Assembly: GCA_030704615.1 (NCBI GenBank)
Contig: CM060733.1
Location: 12,338,001 to 12,402,000, forward strand
Direction: 5' to 3'
Length of the DNA stretch: 64,000 nt
From: Takakia lepidozioides
Lineage: Eukaryota > Streptophyta > Takakiopsida > Takakiales > Takakiaceae
Positions 10,605 through 23,644 of the stretch are shown in pieces (the first letter of the stretch is position 1; each line of letters starts with the position of its first letter). The notes beneath the pieces were generated by a model that did not search any database, was not told the origin of the DNA, and saw nothing but the letters and a program-made list of their open reading frames with translations. A program made the translations under genes and the position numbers.

Positions 10605-13600
10605 TCACTGCCGCACTTGGGCATGGAGAAGATCAAGCGCCTGGGGCCGTTTGTAGTACTTGAGCAAGAGAGATGAACACACCACGCTTACTGATGACGC
10701 CGCCATAGCCGCACCGGCAACCCAAGGGGGTAGCCGGAAATGCGTGCCTGGGAACAGGACTCCAGCTGCTATGGGGATGCCTAGTACATTATATCCGAGT
10801 GCCCAGACATAGTTCAACCGAATTCGACGGAAGGTCTTTCGTGAAAGATCAATGGCAGTGATGACATCCTCCAAGTTACTCCTCATGAGAACAATGTCAG
10901 CTGCTTCAATTGCAATGTCAGTCCCTGCACCTATGGCCATGCCTACATCTGCTGCCACCAGGGCTGGTGAATCATTGATGCCATCACCAACCATCGCTAC
11001 AGTTGATCCATCCATCTGCACATTTGAAATTGAAGTCAAGATGAAAGCTGGATTTTCCAAAAACCAAACTCCTATAATTGGAAAACTCAGCCATGATGGC
11101 AGCTCGCACCCAGCAGGCAAAGATAATTAAAACAGTCAGGTTATTCTAAAAATTATTCAATGTTTGACGAATGCTCCTCGCCAACATTGCATATCTGATA
11201 TTAAATAAGCATAATTAATTTTGAAAACTCCATATCTGAGAACCCAATGACTCATGCATTCATAACTTGCCTCACAAAAGAGAATTCAATCTACTTTCCC
11301 CTCTTGAGTTTGAGTGTAACTGTCAACATGCTCACCTTACTCTCTCAAAATGCAATGGTGAATCAAAGCAACCAAGCATGTACTAACCACATTGAGGAAA
11401 CTAAGTTATGTCTACTGTGCAGAGAGATGAGGACAGCTAACCTGCAACTCTTTTACAATGTCGGCTTTGCCACTGGGTTGTGTTTCCGCATGGATAGTTT
11501 CAATGCCCACTTCTCTTGCAATGGCGTTGGCAGTTCCCCAGTTATCTCCTGTCACCATGATGCTTCGTATGCCCATTGACTTTAATATAGAGATTATAGC
11601 AGCTGCTTCAGGTTTTACAGGATCAGCAATAGCAATTGCTCCAATCAGTTCCTTGCCAATTGCAACCAAGACGCCTGTTCTTGCAAGAGTCTCAGTTTCT
11701 TGCAAGATATCACAGGCATCTACTGAGATGTCAATGCCAAACTCTGTCATAAGTTTTCGGTTACCAACTAGCACCTCTTTCCCCCCAACCATGCTGCGCA
11801 CCCCTTGTCCAGGAACTGCCTGAAAGTCATGGGGTTCCTGCAGCCAGCTTTCTTTGGATCCTTGGTCACTGTGCATAGTCTTTGCATACTCCATGACTGC
11901 TTTGGCCAAAGGATGCTCACTGTTGGCCTGCATCAATCAAAAGACCCTCAGTTCCATTCAGCACCCTCAATGAGGCAAACCTATCATCAAGTGGGCTCTT
12001 GGATGCCCTGGCTATTGTAAGAAAAATATATTCTCTCTCTCTTCTGTACCTGCCCCTCCTTCTACACTGATTCAGAACAGCTACAGGTTTCCAGGCTCTA
12101 GGCTTGACGGGTTACAGTTCTCTTGCGACTGAATACCCGCTTAGCAAAAATCGGGGGCACTTGAGGCCAATCAGGGTTTAGTTTGAAGTTGACACCATGA
12201 AGAAACTACTTAACGAGCATATAAACGCTCTGTGGACACTTAGAGCGCCCGGGTTAGATTGAAGTTAACACCAAGTAAAAGTACTCAAGGTTAAGGCGCT
12301 TAACCCTGCTTAATGGATTACTGCTCCATATTGAACTTGCAAGTGTGATCTGCTCAATTCTAATCACAGAGCCCGACAATTACACGGAAGTTTAGTCAGC
12401 TTGAAAACGTTATGAAGTAGACCTCAGCAGCAGCAACTGTCTCATAGAAGACTTGGAGAGCCACATTCTTGAATAGCTTGGTGCCCACCACAATGGGCTT
12501 TCCCACAGTCAGAGTTCCTGTCTTGTCAAACACCATAGTTTTCACCTGCATGTTTGAAGTTCAGTAGTGGGACAGAGTGATCAGTTATCAGCAAAAGGTT
12601 GTCTAAACCTTTCGGTGAGCAACACAGGGAGATGTCAGGCCTGCAGCATTAAGAATGGAAGAGGGGAGGGATAACAAAGCAGACAGAGGGGAGGGATGGA
12701 CAAAGGGAGGAAGAGAGTGGTGAAGGGGTGGTGGGTACTCATAAGACGTTTGCCTTGTGGCCATAGACCCCACGCCCAATTTGGGTGGAACATGAAATGA
12801 AATGAAATGGTACTTTATAACGTCCGCGGAAAGCTCATAGAGCTTATGGGACAAAATGGAAACATGAGAGAGGAACAAGTCCAGAAACCACAATTAATGT
12901 TCTAGCGAATGTCAAAGGGTGAAGGCCTCGTGCAGGTAGGCTGCCAAGCATTGGAAGACATCAGTGAGAGTTTGGGTTCCACTGAATAAACAGTGGAATC
13001 TCCCACGGATCTCGTAGTATAGAGGGCAGTAGAAGAAGAAGTGTTCTTCAGTTTCGATTTCCTGGCTGCGCCCTATGCAAGCTTTAGGCGGACCTCCCGT
13101 TGCAGGTTTTCCCATCTGCCAGTCTCTATCCGTAGGTTGTGGGAACCCACCCTGAACTGCCCCAATGCCCTCAGGAGGGAAGGAGATAAGGATGCTGAAA
13201 GGTAATTTGGTCTCAGGATTCTATTGTCGCGGAGCACCAAGAATGTCTCTCGATAGAAGTGGAGCTTTGTTGTGAGATTGGGTAGCTTCCAAGTTCTCTG
13301 GACATGTAATTCCATAAGCTCTCTCCTAATGAGTCTGTTGCGGTCATGTCTGGACGTGATGTCCACCTCATCTGGATTCATTGGTAATAGGAAAGCAGTA
13401 GAAAGTCCGTTACGTTGAAATAAGCTGCCACTTGAGCATACCAGGAGTTCCTGAAACCTGCAGCTTTGAGCCTCATAGATGTTGTGAGGGCCCTTGCCAC
13501 GAGCCCCTTGGGTGGAAGGGCCTGTAATCTATGGAGAAAGATTGTAAGCCGGAACAGGGCCTCGGATTGCAATGGTACACATGCGAACTCTGCCCCTAGG

Positions 13601-16600
13601 ATCTGAGATGGAGTTGTGCTCCTGGCGCCAAGCATTGCTTGGAGAAAAGATGACTGTAATGGCTCCAAATTCTTTTCCCACCAGGAGACAGGGACACCAG
13701 GTGCCCAGAACTCACAACCATAGATGGTAGCAGGGCTGACGACAGTGTCAAACAGCCACTTTTTGGTTGGGGGATGACACAGATGTATTTGCTTGCATTT
13801 GGCCTGAAGGCGGACGGAGGCCACCTTACCTTTAGTCAATCTGTCCCAGGCAGTGGCTGCAAAGTGAAACTTGGGGGAGTGGATAACCAGACCCAGGTAT
13901 CGGTATGATTTCACAATCTCAATTTCTTGCTGGTTGAAGATGAATCTACGATCAGCCTGGCCATTGAAGACCATGATCTTGGTCTTGCTAAGATTGACTT
14001 GCATCCCATAGTCTTTGCAGAACTGTTCCAAAATTTTGAGAGGGCGTTGCAGGAAGACCAGGGATAGTGCCAAAAGGGCAACATCATCAGCATAGAGATC
14101 TGATTGCGTTGGTCCCCCATCCAATGGTACCCCAACCCCATGGTTTTTTGATATGTAATTCTCCAAAGCGTCAATGTAGATCCCGAACAGGGTAGGTGAA
14201 AGGGGGCAGCCCTGTTTGACTCCAATGTTGCTGTGGACCTCGGCTGAGAATTCACCAGCGACGTTGACCATGCCAGTGACAATCTCATACATAGAAGAGA
14301 TGGCACAAAGGATGTCTGGAGGGACTTCCACTCTATGGAGCCGTTGGAAGAGAAGGTCCCAAGGAACTGAATCAAAGACTTTGTGAAAGTCCACGAAGCA
14401 AACATAGACTATTCGTTTGTCATAGCGTGCACTTTCCACCATAACCTGAAGAGTGAAGATGTGGTCAATAGTGGATCTGTTGCGACGGAAACCAGCCTGT
14501 CCCTCAGCACGAATGCGAGAGGACTCAGCCCAATCATCCAGTTCCATGGCCACTACTGCCCCAAACAGTTTAGCAAGTACCGAGGACACCATGATAGTAC
14601 GATAGTTGGTCGGTGCGAGCCTGTCACCGCTCTTGAAGAGTGGGTGGATGATGCTCTTTGTCCACTCTGTGGGAAAGCCCCGTTGCACCACCTCATTGAA
14701 GAGGTTAGCTATAAAAGGGGTTAAAGTAGGTGCAGCATACTTGATGAATTCACTCTGAAGTCCTGAAATGTCCACTGCTCTGCCATTTTGCAGCTTCTTG
14801 ATTGCCTTACTGACATTGGCTGTAGTGAAGAGAGAGAAGTGAAGGGGTTTAGATGTTATAGGAGAGGGAGTCTGGGTTGGGGAATGGTACAAAGACTGTG
14901 CATACTCATGCCAGACGTGAATGTCAGTGATTGGGGGAGGGTCTCTATGAGGTTTAAGGAGGGACCAAAAAGAACGAGGAGAAAATCTGATTTTAGCAAG
15001 GAAAGAAGATTGCAACTCGATAGTGTAGGCTCTCTTTTTGGAAAGAGATAAAATGTACTGATAAGACTTTGTTTCGCCGTAGCCTTGGAGAGAGAGAGAG
15101 AGAGAGAGAGAGGTTGTAATTGCATGCCCCTGCCCTAAATACAGAGAGACACACAAGGAGAGGGAGAAAGAAGTACCTTATGGGCCCCTTCAAGAGCCTG
15201 ACCGCCCTTGATGAGAACACCTTGCACTGCCCCTTTCCCGGTTGCCACCATGACAGCTGTTGGGGTGGCTAGGCCTAGTGCGCATGGGCATGCAATCACT
15301 AGAACTGAAATGCCAAACTGGAGAGCTAGCTCAAACTCATCCATGGACTTAGGAATCAATGACCTGGGATAGGAGCCAGCTTTCCCAGCAGCAAACCATC
15401 CTAGCCATGTAGCGACAGCCACTAACACCACCTGTTGTACAATCTCCCACAGATCCATCTGCTGTTATGAATTCGAACTTCCATTTGGAACAAAGGCAAA
15501 GTGGGGTGCCAAAGATAAGCTATAGGAAGAGAGAAAGAGAGAGAAACAATGACTTGAGGCCACAAGGAGAGACAAGGAGGAGAACGGGTAACTCACAAAA
15601 GGCACAAAATACTTGGAGATGCGGTCAGCAAATTTCTGCACTGGGGCTTTAGCCATTTGGGCCGCTTCCACTAAGCGTACAATCTGGGATAATGCTGTCT
15701 CCGCTCCAACATGAGTGGCTCTCACACGAAGTGCTCCATTTTCGTTAATTGTTCCTCCAATCACTTTGTCTCCCAGTCTCTTTGCAACTGGCTGTGCTTC
15801 ACCAGTAATCATACTCTCATTGACATGAGATTGGCCCCACACAACCAGGCCATCAATGGGCACCTTTGCGCCAGGCACCACCTAGTACCAGTGGACAGAG
15901 ACATTAGAATATAAATTGCACGGTAGCTATGACATATAGTTCATTTGTCAAGTTTAGGTAGGATGTCAACACGGTGAAATGCTTTGATGGTAACAACTTA
16001 TTAAGCAAATGGACCTTAGAGATATTTTCCACATTGTTGCCACACTAAAATCACATGTGCATACCATCTCCAAGTCATCATACCTTGATAATGTCATTCC
16101 TCTGGATGAGTTGTGTGCTGATCACTCTCTCCCCAACAATGCAATCCTGCTCATCAATGGAGAGAAGGGTGGCAGTGTCTGGGGCGAGGTCCATCAGCTT
16201 AGATATGGCTTCTGAAGTCTTCCCCTTTGCCATAACCTCCAAGTACTTTCCCAGGAGGATAAATGAAATTAGCATAGCACTAGTCTCAAAGAAATCAGAG
16301 CCCTGGAATGACGGCGACATTGCTGCTCGAAGCACTGTATATACAGAGTAGAAATATGCAGCATTTGTACCAAGTGCAATCAATACATCCATGTTGGCAG
16401 AACCATGGCGTAGAGCCTTGTATGCCCCAACATAAAATCTTCTCCCAATGAAAAATTGCACCGGAGTCGATAACATCCATCGTAGAAGTGCTCCCAACGT
16501 TAGCATGTTCACAACCTTTTTATCCAGCCCCCCTTTTATACCTGGTATGTACATGAATACCATGGATAGGAGAAAGACAGGTACTGTGAAAATGCAACTC

Positions 16601-18642
16601 CAGAGGAAGTATCGCCTGTATCTCAGGATTTCAATGCTACGGTCGGGCCCTCCCTCTCCTGGGTGAGCAAATAAGCTTGCCTTATACAAACCTGGCTGAG
16701 ATCCAGTCTGTTCTACTATCTCAATAAAGCAACGAGGCCCTGTCTTATCTGGGTCAAACGAAACCTGCACTGTGCTGCCCTGGGGGTCCATTTCTACTGA
16801 TTGAACACCAGGAAGAGCCTTTAGTGAAATCTCAATCAGTCTCATTGCCTCATGTGAATCAACTCCTTCCAACTTCAAATTTATTTTATTCCTCTCTTCT
16901 CCAGCACTGATCAACTCAACTTCAAATCCCACATCATCGATGGTCTCCATTAGTTGTACATGATTTATCGACTTAGGATCATATTGGACCTCAGCTTCCT
17001 CTGTAGCAAGAGCAACCACTGCCTTTTTCACTCCAGAAAGTTTAGTCAGGGCAGCTTCAATCGAGGTTGAACAAGAAGTGCAAGTCATGCCTTTGATGCG
17101 AAAGCGGGCAGTGATAATGGCCACTTGGGGGGCGTTGTCAGCAATCATACTGGCCTCAAACCCTGCATCCTCAATCGCCTCACGAATGGTCTCTTCCTGT
17201 GTTGGATTCAAACAATTCACCAATGTGGTCGGTCAATACCTTGGGAAAGGAGAAGCCATACCTCACGATAACAAAAGAAGCCTATTGAAGTCCAAAAGGA
17301 GGTCATCAAGGAATAAATATCTTTGCAGATTGCATTAATATCATGTCTTTCATGCTGCCAGTAAGCAAATCCAGAGGGTAGGACAGAGACGGACAACCAA
17401 CCATCTCAGACAAGACAGATGTACAAAGCCTACTATTAATGAGAGGATAATCAGAAGCCATAACACCATCTCTTGCTGGTCCTCTGTGGCTCTATTGTTC
17501 GGTGTGGTAGTTCTACACTGTTGCATTCAACCCTGCTTATCTCCGACAAAACTGGGTGCACATTGTGTCACGACAAGGCTAAGGCAGACCATGTCTTATG
17601 ACTACATCATCAAGCAGTTTTACTGATTCTGGGATCGATTTTGCAAGCCCAGTAGGCAAGAGGTAGCCACAGAAAATGCAACTTAGAAGTCAGGGGAGAT
17701 GATGAGTAGTCAAAAACCTCAACAAAAGCAGGTCGATAAAACACTTGGGCCCTATTTTGAAGTACTGCCACCGTTGCATCCTCAATCCCGGGCAGCCGCT
17801 TTACAGCCTTCTCAATTGACCCCGCACATGCTGCACATTCCATGCCAGTTACCTGAAAGACATTCCATCACACTCACTAGGTCAGTCAGCTAGTTCTTCC
17901 TATCAACTCCTCCACGAATTAATTTCCCTGTGTCAGTATCATGCTTCTGGGGCACATCCACCAACCAAGGTCAGTTCATGACGGCTTTATTACCTCAACA
18001 GAGTTATGTGACCCAGATTCTACCAAGATTTGAAGCACATGAACAGCCAGAATCCATGGAGCCTAGAATTCCGTAGGACGAGAGATCTTATATTTTATCC
18101 ATGGTTTGATATTTTCAATACGAGGAGGTTCAAGCATCCATTTGACACTGGCTAGAGGAGGTGCTTCAATTTATTCACACGAGTGGACAACTAAATTACA
18201 AATCAGATATCAGGACCAAGGCAGGGTGTAAAAGCTACTTCTTGTACGCAGAACGTTCTCGAGAAAAATTGCTTTGACATAAACACCACAAAATTTCAAG
18301 ACATGCTAAAGGCCTTTGTAGGAAAACATATACTTTAGTTCCTACAATCCTTACAGCATCCATATAAGAGAAACGACGACGAAGAGGGACTTATCCACTC
18401 AAGATCCCCGACCTCAGAAGGTTAGAAACTGAGAGAGAGATAATAAGTACACGAAAACGAACCTGGAATGTCGCTTTGCGAATATCGGTGGCATCAACAT
18501 CAGCGCGAGGCAGTGTCGAAGGATAGCGCGGCATTGAAGGGTAGTGCGGGGATGGAAGAAGCACTATGCTCTCGCTTGGACACCCAGGGGACGAGGAGGG
18601 GCCCCTCTTTAAGATTGCCATGTCGATAATTCGTGACGCCAT
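10605..18642 (-). CDS. HMA5: copper-transporting P1B-type ATPase, HMA5-like, eight exons
   Basis: Pumps Cu+ across a membrane at the cost of ATP; plant HMA5 proteins load or export copper. Minus-strand exons: 18463-18642, 17718-17852, 16084-17196, 15597-15881, 15177-15431, 12423-12545, 11442-11927, 10605-11015. All are GT-AG, all phase 0, and together encode 995 residues, the length I recall for Arabidopsis HMA5. Metal-binding HMA domains carry GMECAAC (residues 63-69) and GMTCTSC (141-147), and a third Cys-less HMA-like repeat follows. Exon 3 encodes the first membrane helices. The Cu-site CPC is at 619-621, phosphorylated Asp in DKTGTLT at 663, SEHP at 700-703, TGDN at 823-826 and GDGIND at 869-874. 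C-terminal helices include NYVWALGYN and [15 protein letters not shown]. The 123-bp exon 6 with DKTGTLT was recovered by hand. Intron 5 (2.6 kb) holds a LINE. No frame damage was seen. Confidence 0.96.
12912..13381 (-). pseudogene. LINE C-terminal region with zinc-knuckle-like motif, frameshifted
   Basis: Two overlapping frames (13073-13381 and 12912-13115) continue the LINE protein after the main reverse transcriptase frame. The second contains [20 protein letters not shown], the Cys...His-x4-Cys arrangement typical of the C-terminal zinc-binding segment of plant non-LTR reverse transcriptases. Two frame changes are needed to join it to the main frame, so it is a decayed 3' end. Confidence 0.75.
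13378..15156 (-). pseudogene. LINE reverse transcriptase domain, endonuclease missing
   Basis: 592-codon open frame covering the thumb-to-palm region of a non-LTR reverse transcriptase. Motifs in order: [63 protein letters not shown] (catalytic Asp of motif A), [28 protein letters not shown] (catalytic YADD), [11 protein letters not shown] and [10 protein letters not shown]. The first 25 or so residues come from a (GA)n repeat and are not real coding. At the 3' end the frame stops in an ATGA overlap and the protein homology carries on in the next frame, so one indel has separated the C-terminus. The palm itself looks undamaged, which suggests a fairly young insertion. Confidence 0.92.
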
Positions 18643-19671
18643 CTGAAAAAAATTGAGGACTTCAAACCAATAAGCAAAACCACAAAACCAGGTCGTAATT
18701 TCTGCTCCTTTACAGATTCAGGTTCCGACCAGAATCCTCTCCTGCTCCTCCCTGCCGTTCCAAATTCAACTTCAATTACTCACGCTAGGTTGCACCGGTT
18801 CTTCCAAGAAACCTTGCCTCCCACGTTTCCCCCTCTCATTTCTTCCCTACACAAATCCACTCACACCCCCCGAAAAACTCGGACTATGAATTCTATGCAT
18901 TTCAAATTCTTCAATCCTCCAAAAACAAAACCACCTCGCACTCATCTCCTCCCTTTCCAACCTGTCCACTCACCACAACCTTGCCCATCCCTCTGGCCCC
19001 TCCATATTTTTGGCGTATCAGAGACTTTGTAGGGCACCTCCTTGTCCGCTTCCTTCTCCTTATTATATAACTCGGGATTCCTTGCCTCTGAGATCTCTGA
19101 CTTCTCAATCCCTCACATTCTGTCTTCTCCCTCGATTACGCTCGGCTACCCGGAGCCTCACCCGGTGCCCATGGCCACGTCGGCAGCCCATACATACATC
19201 TCCGACCAAAACACATGACATGATGGTGTGCTATGCATCCCTATTCGTCCGATACATATCATCCCCATGACGTCATGGTCATCACCACATCAGGTGCTAG
19301 CTCTACATTGCGTCTAGGCTAAGTTTGGCCTTTTCTTAATAATGTCTTTTAACGTAACCTTGTATTGCTAGGCGCCAAGCACCAGGCCGCCACAGGGGAA
19401 GAAGATTATATGACATCCATCGAGGTAGCAGGATTTGAACCCAAAGTCACTTTGGTGGCACTATCCAATGACTGGTGGTTTTTCTTTAATACAACCTATT
19501 GAGAAAATGAGCAAATGAGAAAGAGCAATACTAGAGCTAGTTGCCATCAGTGTAGGGTGCACAAGCTTTTCTTTTTGGTTTTTTCTTTTAAACAAAGAAC
19601 TCAAAACGAAGCTCTGGAAATTGCATCATAATGAAAGGGAAGAGTACAAATGGAAAAAAAAAACCTAACGA

Positions 19672-20030
19672 GGGTCGTAAAGGCGAACTACATACAACCA
19701 GAAACACGAGAGAAGGCCGAAGCACCTTTGGCTCCAGACACAATGCACTTGTTGTTCAAAATAATACCCCCTACTGGTCCATTCAAGGATTATTCTATGA
19801 TTTCACATTGAATATTCACCAATATTACAAAATAATTCGGATATTAACTTTTCTAAAAAAAAAACTGACAAGGGTCGTAAAGGCGAGTGCACAAGGAACT
19901 ATATACAACCAGAAACAAGAGAGAAGGCTCAAGCACCTTTGGATCCAGACACAATGCACTTACTGTTCAAAATAATACCCCCTACTGGTCCATTCAAGGA
20001 TTATTCTATGATTTCACATTGAATATTCAC
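19672..20030. repeat. direct duplication of about 150 bp, two copies
   Basis: Copy 1 (19672-19819) and copy 2 (19871-20030) both begin GGGTCGTAAAGGCGA and both end TTCACATTGAATATTCAC. They share long identical blocks such as AATAATACCCCCTACTGGTC. Copy 2 carries a short insertion of CAAGGAACTATA near its start. The spacer between them is A-rich. Confidence 0.85.
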
Positions 20031-20580
20031 ATCAAATATTATTATTATTTTTTGCATTGAATTTTATTTCTTCGTGCCCAACATCAGAAAAATATATAGG
20101 ACGACACTGCACACCTGAAACTGCACACATTTCTTAAAGGGTCCATTTTAGGTGTTTCCACTTGAAAGAAAGACAAGGAGGGCCAAGAGGGCACAACACA
20201 GAGGAAAAGAGAAGTAGAAAAACATAGAAAAGAGTTGGCAAGCACAGAAAAACACAGAAAAGATTTCCACCTGTTCCAAAGGGTATGCCCTATGCACCAG
20301 TATCCACTCTAAGACAAGCCCACATAGGGCATGAATTCCATAAGACACATTGATATATATGAATATACTAAATTAAGCTTAAGAGCTAGCATAACAATTT
20401 CAAAATGGACTATAACAAATTTGTCTGTCTATCCTTAATCAGAGATAGAGATGAAGCCTTAAAAGAGGACATCTTCTAATGGCCATAATTAGAGCATTCC
20501 AATGTTCGTCGGTTATCAAAGACCCACCCGGTTAATTACAGGTTATTTGCCGGGTAAGGATAATTACAGCCGGAGGCTAT

Positions 20581-21864
20581 GAGCATCTCCACGGTAAGCA
20601 CGGCACGTTAAACCAACCAACGGGGAGAACCGGCAGCCAGTTACATGCTAGCCGACTGATTTGCAGAATTTCCGAATGAAATATGAAACCTCAGGAAATG
20701 GATCCGAGGGGAAAAAATGGCCAAAGCGGATATCAACCGGGTGCCCTACTTTTAGGAAGGATATTTGCCATTCCATTTTATTACATACAGGAAATCTGCC
20801 TTAGTTGGCAAGGCCTTGACGGATTCCGGCCCTTCTTATATTACAAAATACGGAAATCGAAGTCTGCCACATGGCAGAAATCCAACGTGCCAGGCCGGAT
20901 TACATCCGAGGAAGGGCGTTTAGGTGAAAAAATATTGAACTCAAGAGTGCCCGCCCGCGGGCAAACCCTACGAAGTCTGGACGTTGCTCTCGGAGCCCCA
21001 GCCCCACTCCTGCTTGCACTCGCTGCCTGCTATCACAGCTCACCTGTCCACACGGGTTCAATTCTTGGCCTCCATGTGGTTTGAGGGCATTGACAGGTCC
21101 AACTTCTATAAGGATACAACGTTCTTCACTTGTTTGAATTGCTTAAAACTGGTTGTGATTATTATTTATTTATTTTACTTATTGTTGTGCATTTGACACT
21201 TGTGTTGTCAACCGGTTGATATTTATAAGGGCCGGATTTATAGCTGAACACAAAATAAATCATTAGGAATATTACCGGTTGTAAAAAAATTATCTTGGAA
21301 ATTGACCGGGTATAGTTACCACTAAGGGGCAGCAACCGACTGCCCAACCCATTTAGCCGATTGCTGCTGGGAATGAGCGGCTACTAGCTGGTTCAACTCA
21401 AATTATTTCCCGGACGTTGCGTCAAACACTACATGCCCTGGTAATGACGGGTTGGTTGAAACTCCACGGTTGGGACAGTAAGGGACACGGCAAAGATAAC
21501 CCTGGGGCAGGCCCGCCCCTCAATCACGATATGGGCGCGTTGACCGAGACATCATATCACATTAACTCCCAAATAACTCACAAGTTTAATGTAGCGTGGT
21601 TGGCAGGTCCAGGCAGGATTAAGGCGGGGCCTGCAAAAATTCTGCCAGGACTTTTTTGGACCCCGCGCTGCCGTTTTGGGGCAAGTACCATGGCACCGTG
21701 GGGATGCTCCAAGAGAGAATCGTGGACACTGAATACAGCCGGGGCCTGCAGAAAATCTGCCAGGACTTTTTGGACCCCGTGCGCGGGTAGATTGCCGTTT
21801 TGGGGCAAGTACCATAGCACCGTGGAGATGCTCTAAGAGAGAACCGTGGACACTGAATACAGCC
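20581..21864. mobile_element. Harbinger-type MITE pieces with a tandemly duplicated end
   Basis: GAGCATCTCCACGGT at 20581 is a left terminal repeat, and CACCGTGGAGATGCTC followed by TAA ends at 21836. Segments near 21447-21620 are the reverse complement of parts of the intact MITE at 27814-28219, so this is the same family in the opposite orientation. The right end plus its flank is duplicated in tandem: 21626-21740 and 21741-21864. Whether 20581 belongs to the same insertion is unclear. Confidence 0.55.
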
Positions 21865-22554
21865 GGTACTGTACAGCTCAAATACCCGGGGAACACCCTG
21901 AACCCTATGAGTGAATAGCATATGCAGACATAGAATTGAACGGGATATCCTTTAAGTTGACGGAAGCGGTTATGGTAGCTATGGTTTTGCAATAAATAGT
22001 AGTTTTCTTTTGGTGTTCAAGGGTATGTATACTGTACATTGAAGTTGAAACGACACATTGAACGTGAGATGTGGCGGCTGTGCTTGTGCTGTGACGGCTA
22101 GACCCTACTTGGAATATCACCTCAGGGTTGTGATTTGTTTGTGAACCGGCAAATAACCTGACCACACATATTATTGAAAATTTTATAACCGTACCCTACA
22201 AATAACCTTCATTCAAGGTGCATATTTTACCTACAACCAGATTACTACGTGAGTCAGCTTATATAACCTGAACCTTATGAGCTTTGAAAAAATCAATGGA
22301 GCATTCCTCCCCCCAGCCTCAAAAGTCCTCAAGTACCCAGGTATTAAGTAGCTGATTGACCCAAATACCTCCTTTTTGTAGTTGGGCCAGCCATAATGGT
22401 TGACATCCCATATATATATATATATGGAAGATAATAGAAATAATGTAACAACTTAATGCGCGAGTGCAACCTCTGATGAGTGCAACCTCTGATGGTACGC
22501 CGGTTTCGGGCATGTGAAATCTTCCCCACCCTCTCTTGAGAGTGACATGGAACT

Positions 22555-22770
22555 GAAGGAGTGTAAACTCCAGTCCGGGTTACATTCAGTTACACAACGA
22601 GGTGTGTAACTCCACTCGGGGTTACACATAATGGAGTGTAACCCCAGTCGATGTAATCCACACTTGGTCTTGAAATTTGACTAAGTCCAAATGTGGCTAA
22701 GTATAAAATGGACTAACTAGAGTTACATGAGAAACTACCGGGGTTACAGAGGGTTACACTACAAGAGCCT
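22555..22770. repeat. cluster of GTGTAAC / GTTACAC motifs in both orientations
   Basis: Within about 215 bp there are at least seven copies of a GTTACAC or GTGTAAC core in both orientations, several extended as GGGGTTACAC or GAGTGTAACCCC. Such clusters are typical of subterminal binding-site arrays of DNA transposons. No terminal repeat was assigned. Confidence 0.5.
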
Positions 22771-22776
22771 CCCATC

Positions 22777-22860
22777 AAGAATCGAACCCCAAAAAACTCC
22801 CCGCCTGCAATGCTATCACCTTACCGTCACGCTTACCAACCACAACTTAAAACCAATTCG
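22777..22860 (-). repeat. tRNA-like SINE candidate
   Basis: On the minus strand a box A-like GGTAAGCGTGACGGTAAGG (about 22822-22840) is followed by a box B, GGGGTTCGATT, complementing 22780-22790. The spacing of about 35 bp is as in tRNA-derived RNA polymerase III promoters. Confidence 0.35.
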
Positions 22861-23013
22861 GATTCTTAAGTATTTATAATAGCGAAACTGAGGTAAGATG
22901 GGGTGGGGAGGATTTGATGGGGGGGGGGGGGCCGGAGAAGCCCATGTTGCCGGAAGTACCGTCAGATCGCACACGTCCATTAAGTTCTTACATTATTCCT
23001 AGTCTACCTATAT

Positions 23014-23140
23014 ATAGAGAGAGAAAAGACTCCTGCCGAAACCTGCGTAACTAAGAGCCACTTCCTATATATATATATATATCGCTTTGAACCCACGACT
23101 ACTTATAAGGTGGCCCTAACCATTAGGCCATTTGTTGGAT
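23014..23140 (-). repeat. tRNA-derived SINE copy
   Basis: Minus strand: box A TGGCCTAATGGTTAGGG (complement of 23114-23130), box B GGGTTCAAAGC (complement of 23084-23094), then a (TA)n run. Beyond it is a body segment shared with 27598-27627 (CGTAACTAAGAGCCACTT read on plus). The box spacing and the TGGCCTAATGGTTAG core are those of tRNA-derived plant SINEs. Confidence 0.55.
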
Positions 23141-23644
23141 GTTATCTCTTAATCATTAAACACTTGGAGCATACACACTCTCCACTTTGCAGCCATGTAA
23201 CCACCACAAGTGAGAGTGAGATACTCTACCATGTACTTCATCTCTAAGCCAAATCTTATATTGTAAGGGGTTTTATACTTCAAAGTTTGATTTACCTTTC
23301 GAAATTGTTAAATGCCAGTTAGAGCAATCATATTAAATAATCTCATGGTAGTGTCCAAATCAATCTTCAAAAAAATATAAAATCTAAGTGTATGAGTTTA
23401 TTGTTATTTGAATGCTAGTTGAATACATCAAAGAGTAATTTCAAAGAAGTTCCTATTTAATTTTATCAAATTGCTATTGTCTTCTATTTGGAAGGTGAAC
23501 ACCTTGTAACGGTTGTAGTAGGAGGAGTGCAGTGCCAAAACCCCCTCCATTCACCCGAAAGTCTTAAATGCCCACACATTAGGTGACAAATTGATTGATT
23601 CAATTTTTATAGTTGGGTTGGTTGGAATGGGAAACCAACAGACA

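Larger units (their letters stand above)
12600..15160 (-). mobile_element. 5'-truncated LINE (non-LTR retrotransposon) inside intron 5 of the copper ATPase gene
   Basis: The element fills nearly all of the 2.6-kb intron between ATPase exons 5 and 6 and reads in the same direction as the host gene. Reverse transcriptase is present, but no endonuclease or ORF1 is seen. The 5' end lies near a (GA)n run at about 15088-15112. The 3' side extends past the C-terminal zinc-knuckle frame to about 12600. No poly(A) tail or target-site duplication was identified, so the borders are approximate. Confidence 0.8.
18643..22500. other. gene-free stretch upstream of the copper ATPase
   Basis: The first few hundred bases should hold the ATPase promoter and 5' UTR on the minus strand; I saw no convincing TATA box. 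The remainder holds a tandem duplication (19672-20030), MITE-related ends (20581 and 21626-21864) and a (TA)n run at about 22410. The minus strand near 19420-19440 has a box B-like GGGTTCAAATCC. Open frames here show no protein-family signature. Confidence 0.5.
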
